64,000 nucleotides of DNA from Paenibacillus piri (lineage in GTDB: Bacteria; Bacillota; Bacilli; Paenibacillales; NBRC-103111): assembly GCF_004354045.1 (NCBI RefSeq), contig NZ_SMRT01000017.1, forward strand, positions 494 to 64,493. The letters run 5' to 3'. The position numbers were made by a program, and so were the translations under genes. The notes beneath the pieces were generated by a model, which ran no database searches, was not told the origin of the DNA, and saw only the letters and a list, made by a program, of their open reading frames with translations. Of the stretch, positions 52,485 to 61,313 are shown in pieces (position 1 is the first letter of the stretch; each line of letters begins with the position of its first letter).

Positions 52485-54113
52485 TTACAAAGGCTGTTCG
52501 CGAAAGGCGCTCGGCGTAAAGCCGGTTGCCTTTTTAAACAGCTTGCTAAAATGGCTCGGATCGGAATAGCCGACCGCAAAGCATACCTCATACAATTTCA
52601 CGCCGGGATCGCGCAGCAGCTCCTTGGCGCGTTCGACCCGTACCCTGGTCAAATATTCATAGACCGTTTCGCCCGTTTCCTGCTTGAAGAGCAGACTGAC
52701 GTAGGTCGGGCTTAAATAAACGCTTTCCGCTATGGCCGCGACCGTCAAATTGTCCGCGTAGCGTTGCCCGATCACATGGCGTATCCGTTCGATGACATTG
52801 CTCGATTTACCGCTTCGCTTCTCCCGGATGAGGGAGCATACTTCGGTCAGATGAGCTTCGAGCAGCCGCTGCAGATCGGCGATCGTCTCCTGCTTGAATA
52901 CCCGTTCCCACAAACCATGCTCCTTCTCTTCCAGGTCGCGGCTGTGGATATTCAACTCGAGCATCAGCCGGCTGGACAGCAAAATCAGCTGCAGGCAGAC
53001 GTTGCCGGCATACCTGAACCCGTTCCGGCGGTTGCTTGCCAGCCGTTCGAACAGGCCACCCAGTTCGTCCGACAGCTGATGGGGCTCCGCAGCCTTCATC
53101 GCGGACATAAACCGTTCGCTGACCGTTGGGTCGAACCGGAACATATCCGTCTCCTCGCGCTCCAGACTATCCATGGATATGACGCGGTTTTTGCCCAGAT
53201 ACCACTTCTGATCGGCCGCCTCGCGCGCCTGTGTGTACGACAAAGGCAGCGCCGCCAGCTGCGTCACTCGTTCGCCGACCCCGATCGTTACCGTAATGGA
53301 GAGCCACTGCTGCAGGTTTTCGCGGATTTCTTCGGCCAGCCGGAACAGCTTGCCCTCCCGCTGCTCCTCCTCGTCCGCTGCGCTGTTGGTGCGAAGAATG
53401 GCTACATACTCGCTGCTCCGGTTTTCAAACGCATACCCCCCCATATGCCGATCGACCAGCTCCTGGCATACATTCAGCACCGCGTAAGAGAGCAGCTGCT
53501 TGTCTCTTTCCGAGCGCGGTTCCACCACCTCCGCATTATCGTCGATCGTAACGACAATGACCCAATACTCATCGTCGTCCGGCAGCTCCAGCTGCAAAAA
53601 TTCGAGCCGGCTCCGCGTGCCCGCAGGCCGGGCAATGCCGTCGCGAATGAGCGACATCAGAAATTTTTCACGCAGCAGGGGCATGCTTTGCGTCAGCTTG
53701 ACCTGCATATCCGCGATCAGCATCCGCTCTTTCTCCTCGGCCTGAAGCTCGCGCACGACCCGTTCCACGACGGTTCGCAGCTCCTGCATATTGACCGGCT
53801 TGAAAATATAATCGACAGCGTTGACCTGCAGCGCGGATTTCAAATAATCCGCATCGTCATGACCGCTTACAAACACGATTTTAATATGCGGAAAGCGCAT
53901 CCGGATTTCGGCGGACATGCGGATTCCGTCCATATTGATCATACGCACGTCCGTCAGCACGACATCGGGCTGAAGCTGTCCGATTAACGTCAACCCTGCA
54001 TCGCCGTCATCGGCCTCGCCCGCAAATTCAATATGATGGGCGCTCCAGTCGAAATAATTGCGCAGCCCGTAACGAACCGTCGGCTCGTCGTCGACAATGA
54101 CCAGCTTGTACAT
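52485..54113 (-). CDS. YesN-type response regulator (AraC output domain)
   Basis: 542 residues. Receiver with LVIVDDEPTVRYGL, phosphoacceptor Asp in VVLTDVRMINMDG, Lys in YIFKPVNMQEL; central linker; C-terminal helix-turn-helix pair (LTVAAIAESVYLSPTYVSLLFKQETG, VKLYEVCFAVGYSDPSHFSKLFKKATG). Start ATG 54113 with GGAGGGGG about 10 nt upstream. Its promoter region carries the GAAATCGGTTTC motif found at nagB. Confidence 0.92.
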   Translation of the reverse strand: MYKLVIVDDEPTVRYGLRNYFDWSAHHIEFAGEADDGDAGLTLIGQLQPDVVLTDVRMINMDGIRMSAEIRMRFPHIKIVFVSGHDDADYLKSALQVNAVDYIFKPVNMQELRTVVERVVRELQAEEKERMLIADMQVKLTQSMPLLREKFLMSLIRDGIARPAGTRSRLEFLQLELPDDDEYWVIVVTIDDNAEVVEPRSERDKQLLSYAVLNVCQELVDRHMGGYAFENRSSEYVAILRTNSAADEEEQREGKLFRLAEEIRENLQQWLSITVTIGVGERVTQLAALPLSYTQAREAADQKWYLGKNRVISMDSLEREETDMFRFDPTVSERFMSAMKAAEPHQLSDELGGLFERLASNRRNGFRYAGNVCLQLILLSSRLMLELNIHSRDLEEKEHGLWERVFKQETIADLQRLLEAHLTEVCSLIREKRSGKSSNVIERIRHVIGQRYADNLTVAAIAESVYLSPTYVSLLFKQETGETVYEYLTRVRVERAKELLRDPGVKLYEVCFAVGYSDPSHFSKLFKKATGFTPSAFREQPL

Positions 54114-54144
54114 CCGGTACCGTCCCCCTCCGTTGTTTTTCCCC

Positions 54145-54165
54145 ATTATACATGAAATCGGTTTC
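54145..54165 (-). promoter_or_regulatory. -10 box with nag-type operator before the YesN gene
   Basis: On the minus strand TATAAT (54145-54150) is preceded 3 bp upstream by the dyad GAAATCGGTTTC (54154-54165). The same 12-mer occurs in both operators upstream of nagB (63355-63366 as its complement, and 63378-63389). A LacI-type regulator bound here would block the promoter. Confidence 0.6.
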
Positions 54166-54243
54166 GAAAAGCGGAGCTTTTTATATTTACGTCAAACGCA
54201 AATAGTGAGATAATAAGCACCGTGCTTGCATTCAAGTTCAAAA

Positions 54244-55437
54244 ATGAAAGAAGCGATCGCTGTGAGAGGCATGCTCCCTTTTTTGCTCTATTATATCGTC
54301 ATTTATATGGCGAACGCGGTTTATGGAACGTTCATCCCGGTTTACTTTCAATCGGTCGGAATCACGCCTGCGCAAATCGGCTCGCTGCTAAGTATCGGGC
54401 CGCTGATCGCTCTGTTCGCACAGCCCGTATGGGGCTCCCTCGGCGACCGGGCAAAATCGAAAAACTCGGTGCTTCGGGCGCTTATTATCGGCACCGGCCT
54501 GATCATTTTGCTTTTTCCCGTCTCCAGCCAATTTTATTATTTGCTGGTCATGGTTTGTTTGTTTACGTTTTTCCAAACCTCCATCGGTCCGATCAGCGAC
54601 GCCATTACGCTGGAGCAGCTCGATAAGCAGAAGCGCTGGTCTTTCGGTCCGATCCGGCTCGGCGGAACGATCGGGTTCGCCGCGATGTCGCTTTTTTTCG
54701 GGTGGATTGCAAAGAACCATATCGATTTCATTTTCATCGTCTATGCCCTAATCATGTTCGTCAGCGTCATGCTGCTGTCGCAGTTTCCTTCCGCTACCCG
54801 ATTCCGGTCGGCGGACCGGAAAATGAACATTGCCGTCTTATTTAAGCACCGCAAGCTGATGATCTATATGGGCATTAACCTTGTTCTGCATACGATGCTG
54901 GGCTATTATTATTCGTTTTTTCCGGTGTATTTCCATGACATTGGCGGCAGCAGCCTGTTGTTGGGCTGGTCCATGGTTATTTCCGCAGTAAGCGAAATTC
55001 CTTTTCTGCTCTTCTCGGGGCGCATTATGAAACGGTTTAAGGTCATCCATATATTGCTTGTCGCCGGCATTGCCTCAACGCTGCGCTGGTTCGCCTTTTC
55101 GCTGACCGACAACCCTTATTGGGTGCTTCCCGCCCAAGTGCTGCACGGCCTTATATTTATCGTGCTGTCCGTTACGATGGCCATGTACATAAATCAGGAG
55201 GTGCCGGCGGAATTGAAAGCAAGCGGGCAAACGTTGAACGCGTTGGTATCGGCGGGGATCGCCAGGATTGCGGGCAGCTTTTTCGGCGGCCTGGCTATCG
55301 AAGCTTACGGAATCAAGCCGATCTTTTACTTCAACGGCTGGCTCGCCGCAGCCTGTACCGGATTTATCGTCTGGCTCTGTTTGAAGGAAAGAGCGTCCGA
55401 CCGGCGGGCCGACGCAAACCGCGCCGTCGGAAGCTAG
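54244..55437 (+). CDS. MFS transporter (MFS_1-like, LacY/NupG-related)
   Basis: About 398 residues and 12 helices. FLLYYIVIYMANAVYGTFIPVYF, then QPVWGSLGDRAKSKN (MFS loop motif), SDAITLEQLDK, and in the second half FSGRIMKRF. Clearly related to the carrier at 39126. The start is uncertain: no good ribosome site precedes ATG 54244, and a GTG at 54262 or ATG at 54271 would shorten the N-terminus. Divergent from the YesN gene, followed by an isomerase and an AEC transporter on the plus strand. Confidence 0.83.
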   Translation: MKEAIAVRGMLPFLLYYIVIYMANAVYGTFIPVYFQSVGITPAQIGSLLSIGPLIALFAQPVWGSLGDRAKSKNSVLRALIIGTGLIILLFPVSSQFYYLLVMVCLFTFFQTSIGPISDAITLEQLDKQKRWSFGPIRLGGTIGFAAMSLFFGWIAKNHIDFIFIVYALIMFVSVMLLSQFPSATRFRSADRKMNIAVLFKHRKLMIYMGINLVLHTMLGYYYSFFPVYFHDIGGSSLLLGWSMVISAVSEIPFLLFSGRIMKRFKVIHILLVAGIASTLRWFAFSLTDNPYWVLPAQVLHGLIFIVLSVTMAMYINQEVPAELKASGQTLNALVSAGIARIAGSFFGGLAIEAYGIKPIFYFNGWLAAACTGFIVWLCLKERASDRRADANRAVGS

Positions 55438-55493
55438 CAAGCCGAAAAAATAAACCAACTGAACCGTCACATAAAAACAGGGGGAATCTACAT

Positions 55494-56345
55494 ATGGCAT
55501 TTGGAACATTGGCGCATAAGGCAGGCAAGCTGCCGCTTCGGCAGCTGACACAGCAATTAAGCGAATTGGATATCGACTTCGTCCAGTTGGCCATGTCCAA
55601 GGCGATCGGCGATATCGACACTTCGCTCGGCAGACTGAGTCCCGGCTTGGCCAATCATATTGCGGAAGCGTTTCATCAGCAAGGGATCCGCATTGGCGCG
55701 CTCGGCTGCTACATCAATCCGGTTCATCCCGATCCGGTGCAAAGAAAGGCTGAAATCGCGCGTTTCAAGGAGCATTTGCGGTTTGCCCGCGATTTCGGAA
55801 CGACGATTGTCGCTACCGAGACCGGCGATCTGACAACCTACCTTCCGCAGGATGCCGAACGTTATGAGGAAATCGGCTGGTCGATTTTCCGGTCTACAGT
55901 CGAGGAACTGGCGGAGGAAGCGGAAAAATGGGGCGTATATGTCGGGCTTGAGCCGGTCTGCACCCACACGCTGACATCGCCGCAAAAAATGAAGCGGATC
56001 ATGGAGGAAGTGCCTTCCGGTCATATCGGCGTTGTGCTCGACCCGTGCAATTTGTTTATCCGGGGCAATTTCGAGCGGCGCGATCAGGTCGTCGACGAAT
56101 GCTTCGAGCTGTTTGCGGACCGCATCGTGCTGGCCCATCTGAAAGATGTGACGCCGTCCTTCCGCGAGCGGGACGGGCGGCCGCAGTCGGCCAAGCCGGG
56201 AACCGGCGTATTCGATATCGCGGGCTTTCTGCGCAAGCTGCAGGTACACAAGCCGTTCCTCGACGTGTCCATCGAGGATACGGACGCCCATGAGATGAAC
56301 GATGTCATTCATTATTTGAAAAACATTACGGCGAAACAGCAATGA
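55494..56345 (+). CDS. sugar phosphate isomerase/epimerase (AP_endonuc_2 TIM barrel)
   Basis: 283 residues. Landmarks: LSELDIDFVQLAMSKA, IGALGCYINPVHPDP, TTIVATETGDLTTYLP (Glu), VYVGLEPVCTHTLTSP (metal-site Glu), IGVVLDPCNLF (Asp), IVLAHLKDVTPSF (His), FLDVSIEDTDAHEM (late Glu). AGGGGGAA 7 nt upstream fixes the start at 55494; the longer frame overlaps the MFS gene. With the MFS carrier upstream it may handle the carrier's sugar substrate. Confidence 0.88.
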   Translation: MAFGTLAHKAGKLPLRQLTQQLSELDIDFVQLAMSKAIGDIDTSLGRLSPGLANHIAEAFHQQGIRIGALGCYINPVHPDPVQRKAEIARFKEHLRFARDFGTTIVATETGDLTTYLPQDAERYEEIGWSIFRSTVEELAEEAEKWGVYVGLEPVCTHTLTSPQKMKRIMEEVPSGHIGVVLDPCNLFIRGNFERRDQVVDECFELFADRIVLAHLKDVTPSFRERDGRPQSAKPGTGVFDIAGFLRKLQVHKPFLDVSIEDTDAHEMNDVIHYLKNITAKQQ

Positions 56346-56375
56346 ACAAGGAATGACCGGAGAGGAATTTGACTT

Positions 56376-57308
56376 ATGCTGATGCTGCAAACCTTTCTTT
56401 CTACGATATATCAAGTGTTCTTGCCGATTTCTCTTCCCGTCATCGGAGGAGCGTTATTGCGGCGATTCCGGGGGATGGATACGAAACCGATCTCGATGCT
56501 GGCCTTGTATGTCCTCAGCCCGGCGCTTATTTTTACCGCTCTGTTCAAGGCTCAAATTTCCTGGAGCGACATTACCGATACGATTTTGTTCACGGTTATC
56601 AATATTGTTGTTCTATGGGGGGCGGCGATAGCCGTCGGCAAAATGCTCGCTTTGCCGGCGGGGGAACGCGCAGGGCTGACTATGGTCTCGACGTTCACGA
56701 ACAGCGTGAACTACGGGCTTCCGCTCGTGCTGCTGGCATTAGGGCAAGCGGGACTCGACAAAGCGTCCGTCTATGTCATCGTGCAGATGATCATCGTGAA
56801 TACGCTCGGCATTTATTTTGCGGCACGCTCCCAATTTACGGTTAAAAATGCGATTTTGTCGGTATTTAAAATGCCTTCGATTTATGCGGCCGCGCTCGCC
56901 GCAATCGCCAGATTGACGGAGCTGCATATGCCGGAGGCGCTGTACAAAGGCTTCACCCTGATGGCGGATTCGTATTCTCCCGTCGTTCTGGCGATTCTTG
57001 GCGCACAGATGATCGGTGTCAAGCGGGAGACGCTGCCGCCCAATCATAAAAAGGCGTTCTGGGCCGGTATCGTCATTCGGCTCGTCGCTGCTCCCGCGCT
57101 CGCTTATGCGGTGCTGATCTGCTTGTCGGTCAAAGGCACGCTGTTTGACGTTATGTTCATATTGGCGTCCATGCCCGCTGCAGTCAATGCCGTTCTTCTG
57201 GCCGAACAGTTCAATGCCGCGCCGCAGTTCGTGTCCCGATGCATTCTTTGGACTACACTGGCGTCCTTTATCGTGCTGCCCGTTATTTTAATGGTGCTGC
57301 GATCATAA
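56376..57308 (+). CDS. AEC (auxin efflux carrier) family transporter
   Basis: 310 residues, about ten membrane helices in two five-helix halves. FLPISLPVIGGALLRRFRGMD at the start and MVSTFTNSVNYGLPLVLLALG, with the conserved N..N.G.P stretch, identify the family. Bacterial members export or import organic acids such as malate or malonate. GGAGAGGAA 8 nt upstream of the ATG. 30 bp after the isomerase gene. Confidence 0.9.
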   Translation: MLMLQTFLSTIYQVFLPISLPVIGGALLRRFRGMDTKPISMLALYVLSPALIFTALFKAQISWSDITDTILFTVINIVVLWGAAIAVGKMLALPAGERAGLTMVSTFTNSVNYGLPLVLLALGQAGLDKASVYVIVQMIIVNTLGIYFAARSQFTVKNAILSVFKMPSIYAAALAAIARLTELHMPEALYKGFTLMADSYSPVVLAILGAQMIGVKRETLPPNHKKAFWAGIVIRLVAAPALAYAVLICLSVKGTLFDVMFILASMPAAVNAVLLAEQFNAAPQFVSRCILWTTLASFIVLPVILMVLRS

Positions 57309-57374
57309 ATACTTTTCAAAAGAAACGCCTTACGGCGTCCTTGGTGTAGGAATTACGTTTGAGCGTTGGGAGGG

Positions 57375-57481
57375 ATGGATGTGGGGTTACAGCCGTTGTT
57401 GAAGTCGTGTTCCTTCGATTAGACTAGGCAGGGGGAACACGACTTCAAAGACGGCCCGTAAACTTTCCACCCCACATCCAT
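57375..57481. repeat. palindromic intergenic element, family C
   Basis: A 107-bp imperfect palindrome: outer arms ATGGATGTGGGGT (57375-57387) and ACCCCACATCCAT (57469-57481), inner arms GAAGTCGTGTTCC (57401-57413) and GGAACACGACTTC (57434-57446), all perfect complements. It lies between the convergent genes ending at 57308 and 57565. As RNA it makes a long two-stem structure; it may be a MITE remnant or a bidirectional barrier. The rest of 57309-57564 shows nothing else. Confidence 0.75.
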
Positions 57482-57564
57482 GCCCTCTACTGTTCTACTC
57501 TTGCGCTACCTCTCTTTTTACTAACCGGTCTTCGATCCTGTATTCTACGGACGAGACAGCCCGC

Positions 57565-58572
57565 TTATTTAATGACCAGAGCCTGCTCGTCGGCCTCCAG
57601 CGTCGCCCTGCATGCCAGGTACAAGTCTTGGTGGGTCACGAGATGAGGCTTTCCTTCCGTCCGGCGAATGAAATCCTCCACCACCGATACCGGAGGCTGG
57701 ATCAACTCGACCCGATGAAATTTTTCCTCGTTCGTCATTGTGAACATCAGCTCATCTCCAGCTGCGGAAGCTACGGACGGATCGCCGAACAAACGCAGCT
57801 CCGCGCAGCCTTTCGTCCCGGAGACAAAGATGCGGCAGTCGCCGAATGCCCAACACGTATCCGGCGTGTGCCAATCCGTATACAATTGGGCCAGAATGCC
57901 GCCTTCCAGCCGTACTTGAACGGTCGCGGTATCGTAAAAGTCCGGGTATTCCGGCAATATATGCTTGGCCATCAAGCCGCTTGTCCCCTCTACCTCCCTG
58001 CCGGTCAGCCAGCGCAGCAAATCGAAATCGTGAATGAGCAAGTCGACAATAATGCCTCCGTTTTCCAGCTTGGCAAAATGCCACGGCTGCCGCGTCGCCG
58101 GTGCCAGCCGATGCGGCTTGCGCATCGTAATGCTCACGATATTACCTAATGCTCCGGCATCCATATGCCGTTTTAATGTATAGATCGAACTGCGGTCCCG
58201 CGACGTAAGCAGCATGCCGACCTGAATGACGCCCCGTTCCATTACCGCCTCCAGCCGGTTCAGCCCCTCACGGGACGTGACGATCGGCTTATCCAGCATG
58301 ATCGGCTTGCCGTGCTGCTCGCAAAGCTCGATCCAGTCGATTTTTTCGCAATTGACCGCCGACGAACCGACCATACCGATCTCGGGTGCGAGCAGCGATT
58401 CGAGATCGCCGGTCACCGGTATGTCGAATTTATCCGACAATTGCCGGGCGAGCGAAGGCTCGCCTGCCTCATAAATGCCTGCGCACCTGTAGCCCAGCGC
58501 CATCATTTCGGCGATAAACATGCCGATATGCCCGTGCCTGCAGCCGATGATCGCAAATTGTCCGTTTTGCAT
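57565..58572 (-). CDS. Gfo/Idh/MocA-family oxidoreductase
   Basis: 335 residues. FAIIGCRHGHIGMFIAEMM at the N-terminus; the usual EKP motif is DKP here (IMLDKPIVTS), keeping the lysine; GGIIVDLLIHDFDLLRWLTG holds the active-site Asp/His pair. GAGGAGG 9 nt upstream fixes the start at 58572. Last gene of the nag-linked minus-strand series, 52 bp after the binding lipoprotein gene. Substrate unknown. Confidence 0.88.
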   Translation of the reverse strand: MQNGQFAIIGCRHGHIGMFIAEMMALGYRCAGIYEAGEPSLARQLSDKFDIPVTGDLESLLAPEIGMVGSSAVNCEKIDWIELCEQHGKPIMLDKPIVTSREGLNRLEAVMERGVIQVGMLLTSRDRSSIYTLKRHMDAGALGNIVSITMRKPHRLAPATRQPWHFAKLENGGIIVDLLIHDFDLLRWLTGREVEGTSGLMAKHILPEYPDFYDTATVQVRLEGGILAQLYTDWHTPDTCWAFGDCRIFVSGTKGCAELRLFGDPSVASAAGDELMFTMTNEEKFHRVELIQPPVSVVEDFIRRTEGKPHLVTHQDLYLACRATLEADEQALVIK

Positions 58573-58624
58573 CGCCCGATTCCTCCTCGCAGGTTTCGAC
58601 CTTGCCTGAGCCGAAACAACCCGG

Positions 58625-59944
58625 TTATTTTTTGTTTTTGGCCAAAATGGCTGTCGCCTCTTTGCGGAATTTGGCCGCCGCATCTTCCTGCGCCGTTTTT
58701 TTGAACAAAATTTGCTGGCTCAATTCGGCCAACAGCTTCGTAACCTCAACGGCGCCCAATGGGTCGATCGGGTTGTCGGAGGTTGTGTTTTTGCCTGCCC
58801 AAGCTACGTAATCGACGACTTTCTGTTCCTCGGGCGTCAGCAGCGGCTTGATCGCTTCCTGCACCTTGGAGGAAATCGGAACGCCGCGTTCGCCTTTCAT
58901 GATCTTGTTGGCTTCGATGTCGTTGATCATGAAATTGACAAACTTGATCGCTTCTTCCTTGTATTTCGAGTTTTTAATGACGGACAGCCCCTGGCTCGAC
59001 TGCAGGAACAAGCCTTTGCCGATGTTCGGTCCCGGCGGCGGCGCTATTTCCAGCGCGCGTTTGGATGCGGCGGAATCCGCCACGAACAAATTCGACCAGG
59101 TGAATGCGGCTGCGGCATTGCCGAGCACCATCTCGTCGTCCTCCGGCGTCCCTTTCTTTTGCGCCAGCTTATCCAGCGTCAGCAGGCCGCCGGCGTTATA
59201 AATGCTCTGATACCGTTTGTAATAATCGACAAACAGTTTGTCGTCCGTATACCCGAGGCCGGAGCCGTCGGGGCTGAACAAGTTTTGACCCTGCGAGCGC
59301 AAATAAAAATTAAAGAAGTTCCGGTCGTCGATGCTGGCCGTCAAAAGCTTACCGCCCGCCTTTAACTTATTCGCCATCGCTTCGACATCGCTCCAGGTCC
59401 ATTCGTTGGACGGCAGGCTGGCGCCGGCGTTTTTCAGTATTTGCGGGTCATAGACGATAGCAAGCGCATTGACGCCCAACGTAATCTGATATTGCTTGCC
59501 GTTATACTGGCCGACTTTCAAATAGCTGTCCGAAATCGAGCTTTTATCAAGCGAGCCTTTGTCCATATGAGGTCCGAGATCCTCCAGCTGGCCTCTGTCG
59601 GCATACTGGCTAATATAGGCTACGCTCATTTGAATGACGTCCGGCAGATCGTTTGCGGCTGCCTGCGGAACGAGCTTCTTCCAGTAGTCGTCGAACGCGG
59701 CGTACTCGGGCAATATTTTGACGTTCGGATTCCGCTTTTCATACATCTCGATCATTTTCAGCGTGTAGTCATGTCTGGACTGACCTCCCCACCATGCAAA
59801 TCGCAGCTTGATCGGCTCTTCGTTTTTGCCGGCGGCGGCCGGCTGCGTGTCCGAGGAGGCGGGAGCGGTCGAGCCGCTGCAGCCGACAGCGGTTGTCAGC
59901 AGCAGCGACAATGACAATACCGATAAAGCAACCCTTTTCTTCAT
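58625..59944 (-). CDS. extracellular sugar-binding lipoprotein, without adjacent permeases
   Basis: 439 residues. Signal peptide VALSVLSLSLLLTTAVGC with lipobox Cys (about 22), linker to about 45, then LRFAWWGGQSRHDYTLKMIEMYEKRNPNVKI and PDVIQMSVAYISQYADRGQL, a family 1 solute-binding fold. AGGGAGG 8 nt upstream fixes the start at 59944. Unlike the other three binding proteins here it has no permease genes beside it; it must use a shared or distant pair, or be the remnant of a split operon. Placed with nagA and nagB, its ligand may be an amino sugar. Confidence 0.9.
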   Translation of the reverse strand: MKKRVALSVLSLSLLLTTAVGCSGSTAPASSDTQPAAAGKNEEPIKLRFAWWGGQSRHDYTLKMIEMYEKRNPNVKILPEYAAFDDYWKKLVPQAAANDLPDVIQMSVAYISQYADRGQLEDLGPHMDKGSLDKSSISDSYLKVGQYNGKQYQITLGVNALAIVYDPQILKNAGASLPSNEWTWSDVEAMANKLKAGGKLLTASIDDRNFFNFYLRSQGQNLFSPDGSGLGYTDDKLFVDYYKRYQSIYNAGGLLTLDKLAQKKGTPEDDEMVLGNAAAAFTWSNLFVADSAASKRALEIAPPPGPNIGKGLFLQSSQGLSVIKNSKYKEEAIKFVNFMINDIEANKIMKGERGVPISSKVQEAIKPLLTPEEQKVVDYVAWAGKNTTSDNPIDPLGAVEVTKLLAELSQQILFKKTAQEDAAAKFRKEATAILAKNKK

Positions 59945-60086
59945 AGCATGTTCCTCCCTGATTTTTAATTGCTTGATTGAACGGAAACCGGGAAGCCCGC
60001 GTTCGTTCATTAGTACGGCGGCGGTTAGCGCCCGGCCCGGTGATGCATGCAGCGGTACGAAGCTTGCGGATCATACCCGCGTACGC

Positions 60087-61313
60087 TTAAAGCGGCTTTT
60101 TCACCAAATCGGAGACCGTGACGGAGCGCCCCTCGCGCATCGAAATATTTGCCGCAAAGCCGATCGCATTGGACATGGCTCCGTCCCAGGAGCTCGCTTG
60201 CTGCTGCAGCGGATCGGGCATATTGCCGCGGAACAGCATCTGCAGCAGCCGCTCGTCCCCGCCGCCGTGGGCGCCCCCGACGACAGGCAGCCGGAACGCG
60301 ATTTCTTCCTCCTCGCGATTGTACAGGCGCAGACGGTTTATATCCTCGCCGGCGAACGGGCCCACAGCGCCATGAAACGTCTCCGCTTCGAGCCGTCCCC
60401 CGGTGCCGTTGATCGCAAGCTTAAAGCCTTCGAACGGCGAATGCGCCGTCAACGAATAGCTCATGAGGGTGCCGCCGGAATACCGGACACTCAGACTGAC
60501 CGTATCCTCGATATCGATCTCGTCGGAAAATACGCATTGATCGCGATAATAGCCGTCCGCGGATTCACAGCCCAAATACAATTCCCGGGTAGCCTCCTTG
60601 CCGATGTCGAAATAAAACTCGCAGGTCTTCGCATGGTTGCATGTCAGACAACGGATCCCGCGCTCGTCGCGGACCGGCCCGTAATAGCGCAGCGAGCCGA
60701 ACGCAGAAACCTGAACGGGCTCTTCCTCCAGCAGCCAGTTGATAAAGTCGAAATGGTGGGTCGATTTATGAATGAGCAGGCCGCCGGAATTTTCCTTTCT
60801 GCGGTGCCATCTGCGGAAGTAGTCCGCGCCGTGGTTCGTGTCGAGAAACCACTCGAAATGGACGCTCAGCGGCTGCCCGATCGCCTTTTGCCGGAGCAGC
60901 TCCTTGATCCTCGCCGTAAAAGGTCTGTAGCGCATATTGAACGTAACCGTCACCTTGTGACCGGTACGCCGTTCCGCCTCCAGGATCGCGCAGCATTTAT
61001 GCTCGTCGATCGTCATCGGCTTCTCGGTAATGGCGTCGCAGCCCATTTCCAGCGCTTTAATGATATATTCGTGGTGGTAACGGTCGATCGTCGTCACGAT
61101 GACATAATCCGGCTTCGCTTCCTCCAGCATCCGCTCAAAGCCGTCATAGACCGGAAAGCCTCCGCCGCATTTATGCTGCAGCAGCTCGGCCCGCTTGCGG
61201 TTCGTGTCATAGACGCCGACAATGCGGGCAATGTCGGCAAACTGCCGAACGATCGGAAGGGCGAACATCGACGTGCAACGGCTGCCCGCTCCGACAATGG
61301 CATACGTTTTCAT
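60087..61313 (-). CDS. Gfo/Idh/MocA-family oxidoreductase with Cys cluster
   Basis: 408 residues. AIVGAGSRCTSMFALPIV at the start, ITEKPMTID (EKP), GGLLIHKSTHHFDFINWLL (active-site His/Asp). A Cys cluster follows: CLTCNHAKTC and later two more Cys (LGCESADGYYRDQC), known from a subgroup of the family and possibly a metal site. The ATG at 61313 overlaps the nagA stop (ATGA), so the two are coupled. An oxidoreductase acting on amino sugars or their uptake products is a fair guess only. Confidence 0.88.
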   Translation of the reverse strand: MKTYAIVGAGSRCTSMFALPIVRQFADIARIVGVYDTNRKRAELLQHKCGGGFPVYDGFERMLEEAKPDYVIVTTIDRYHHEYIIKALEMGCDAITEKPMTIDEHKCCAILEAERRTGHKVTVTFNMRYRPFTARIKELLRQKAIGQPLSVHFEWFLDTNHGADYFRRWHRRKENSGGLLIHKSTHHFDFINWLLEEEPVQVSAFGSLRYYGPVRDERGIRCLTCNHAKTCEFYFDIGKEATRELYLGCESADGYYRDQCVFSDEIDIEDTVSLSVRYSGGTLMSYSLTAHSPFEGFKLAINGTGGRLEAETFHGAVGPFAGEDINRLRLYNREEEEIAFRLPVVGGAHGGGDERLLQMLFRGNMPDPLQQQASSWDGAMSNAIGFAANISMREGRSVTVSDLVKKPL

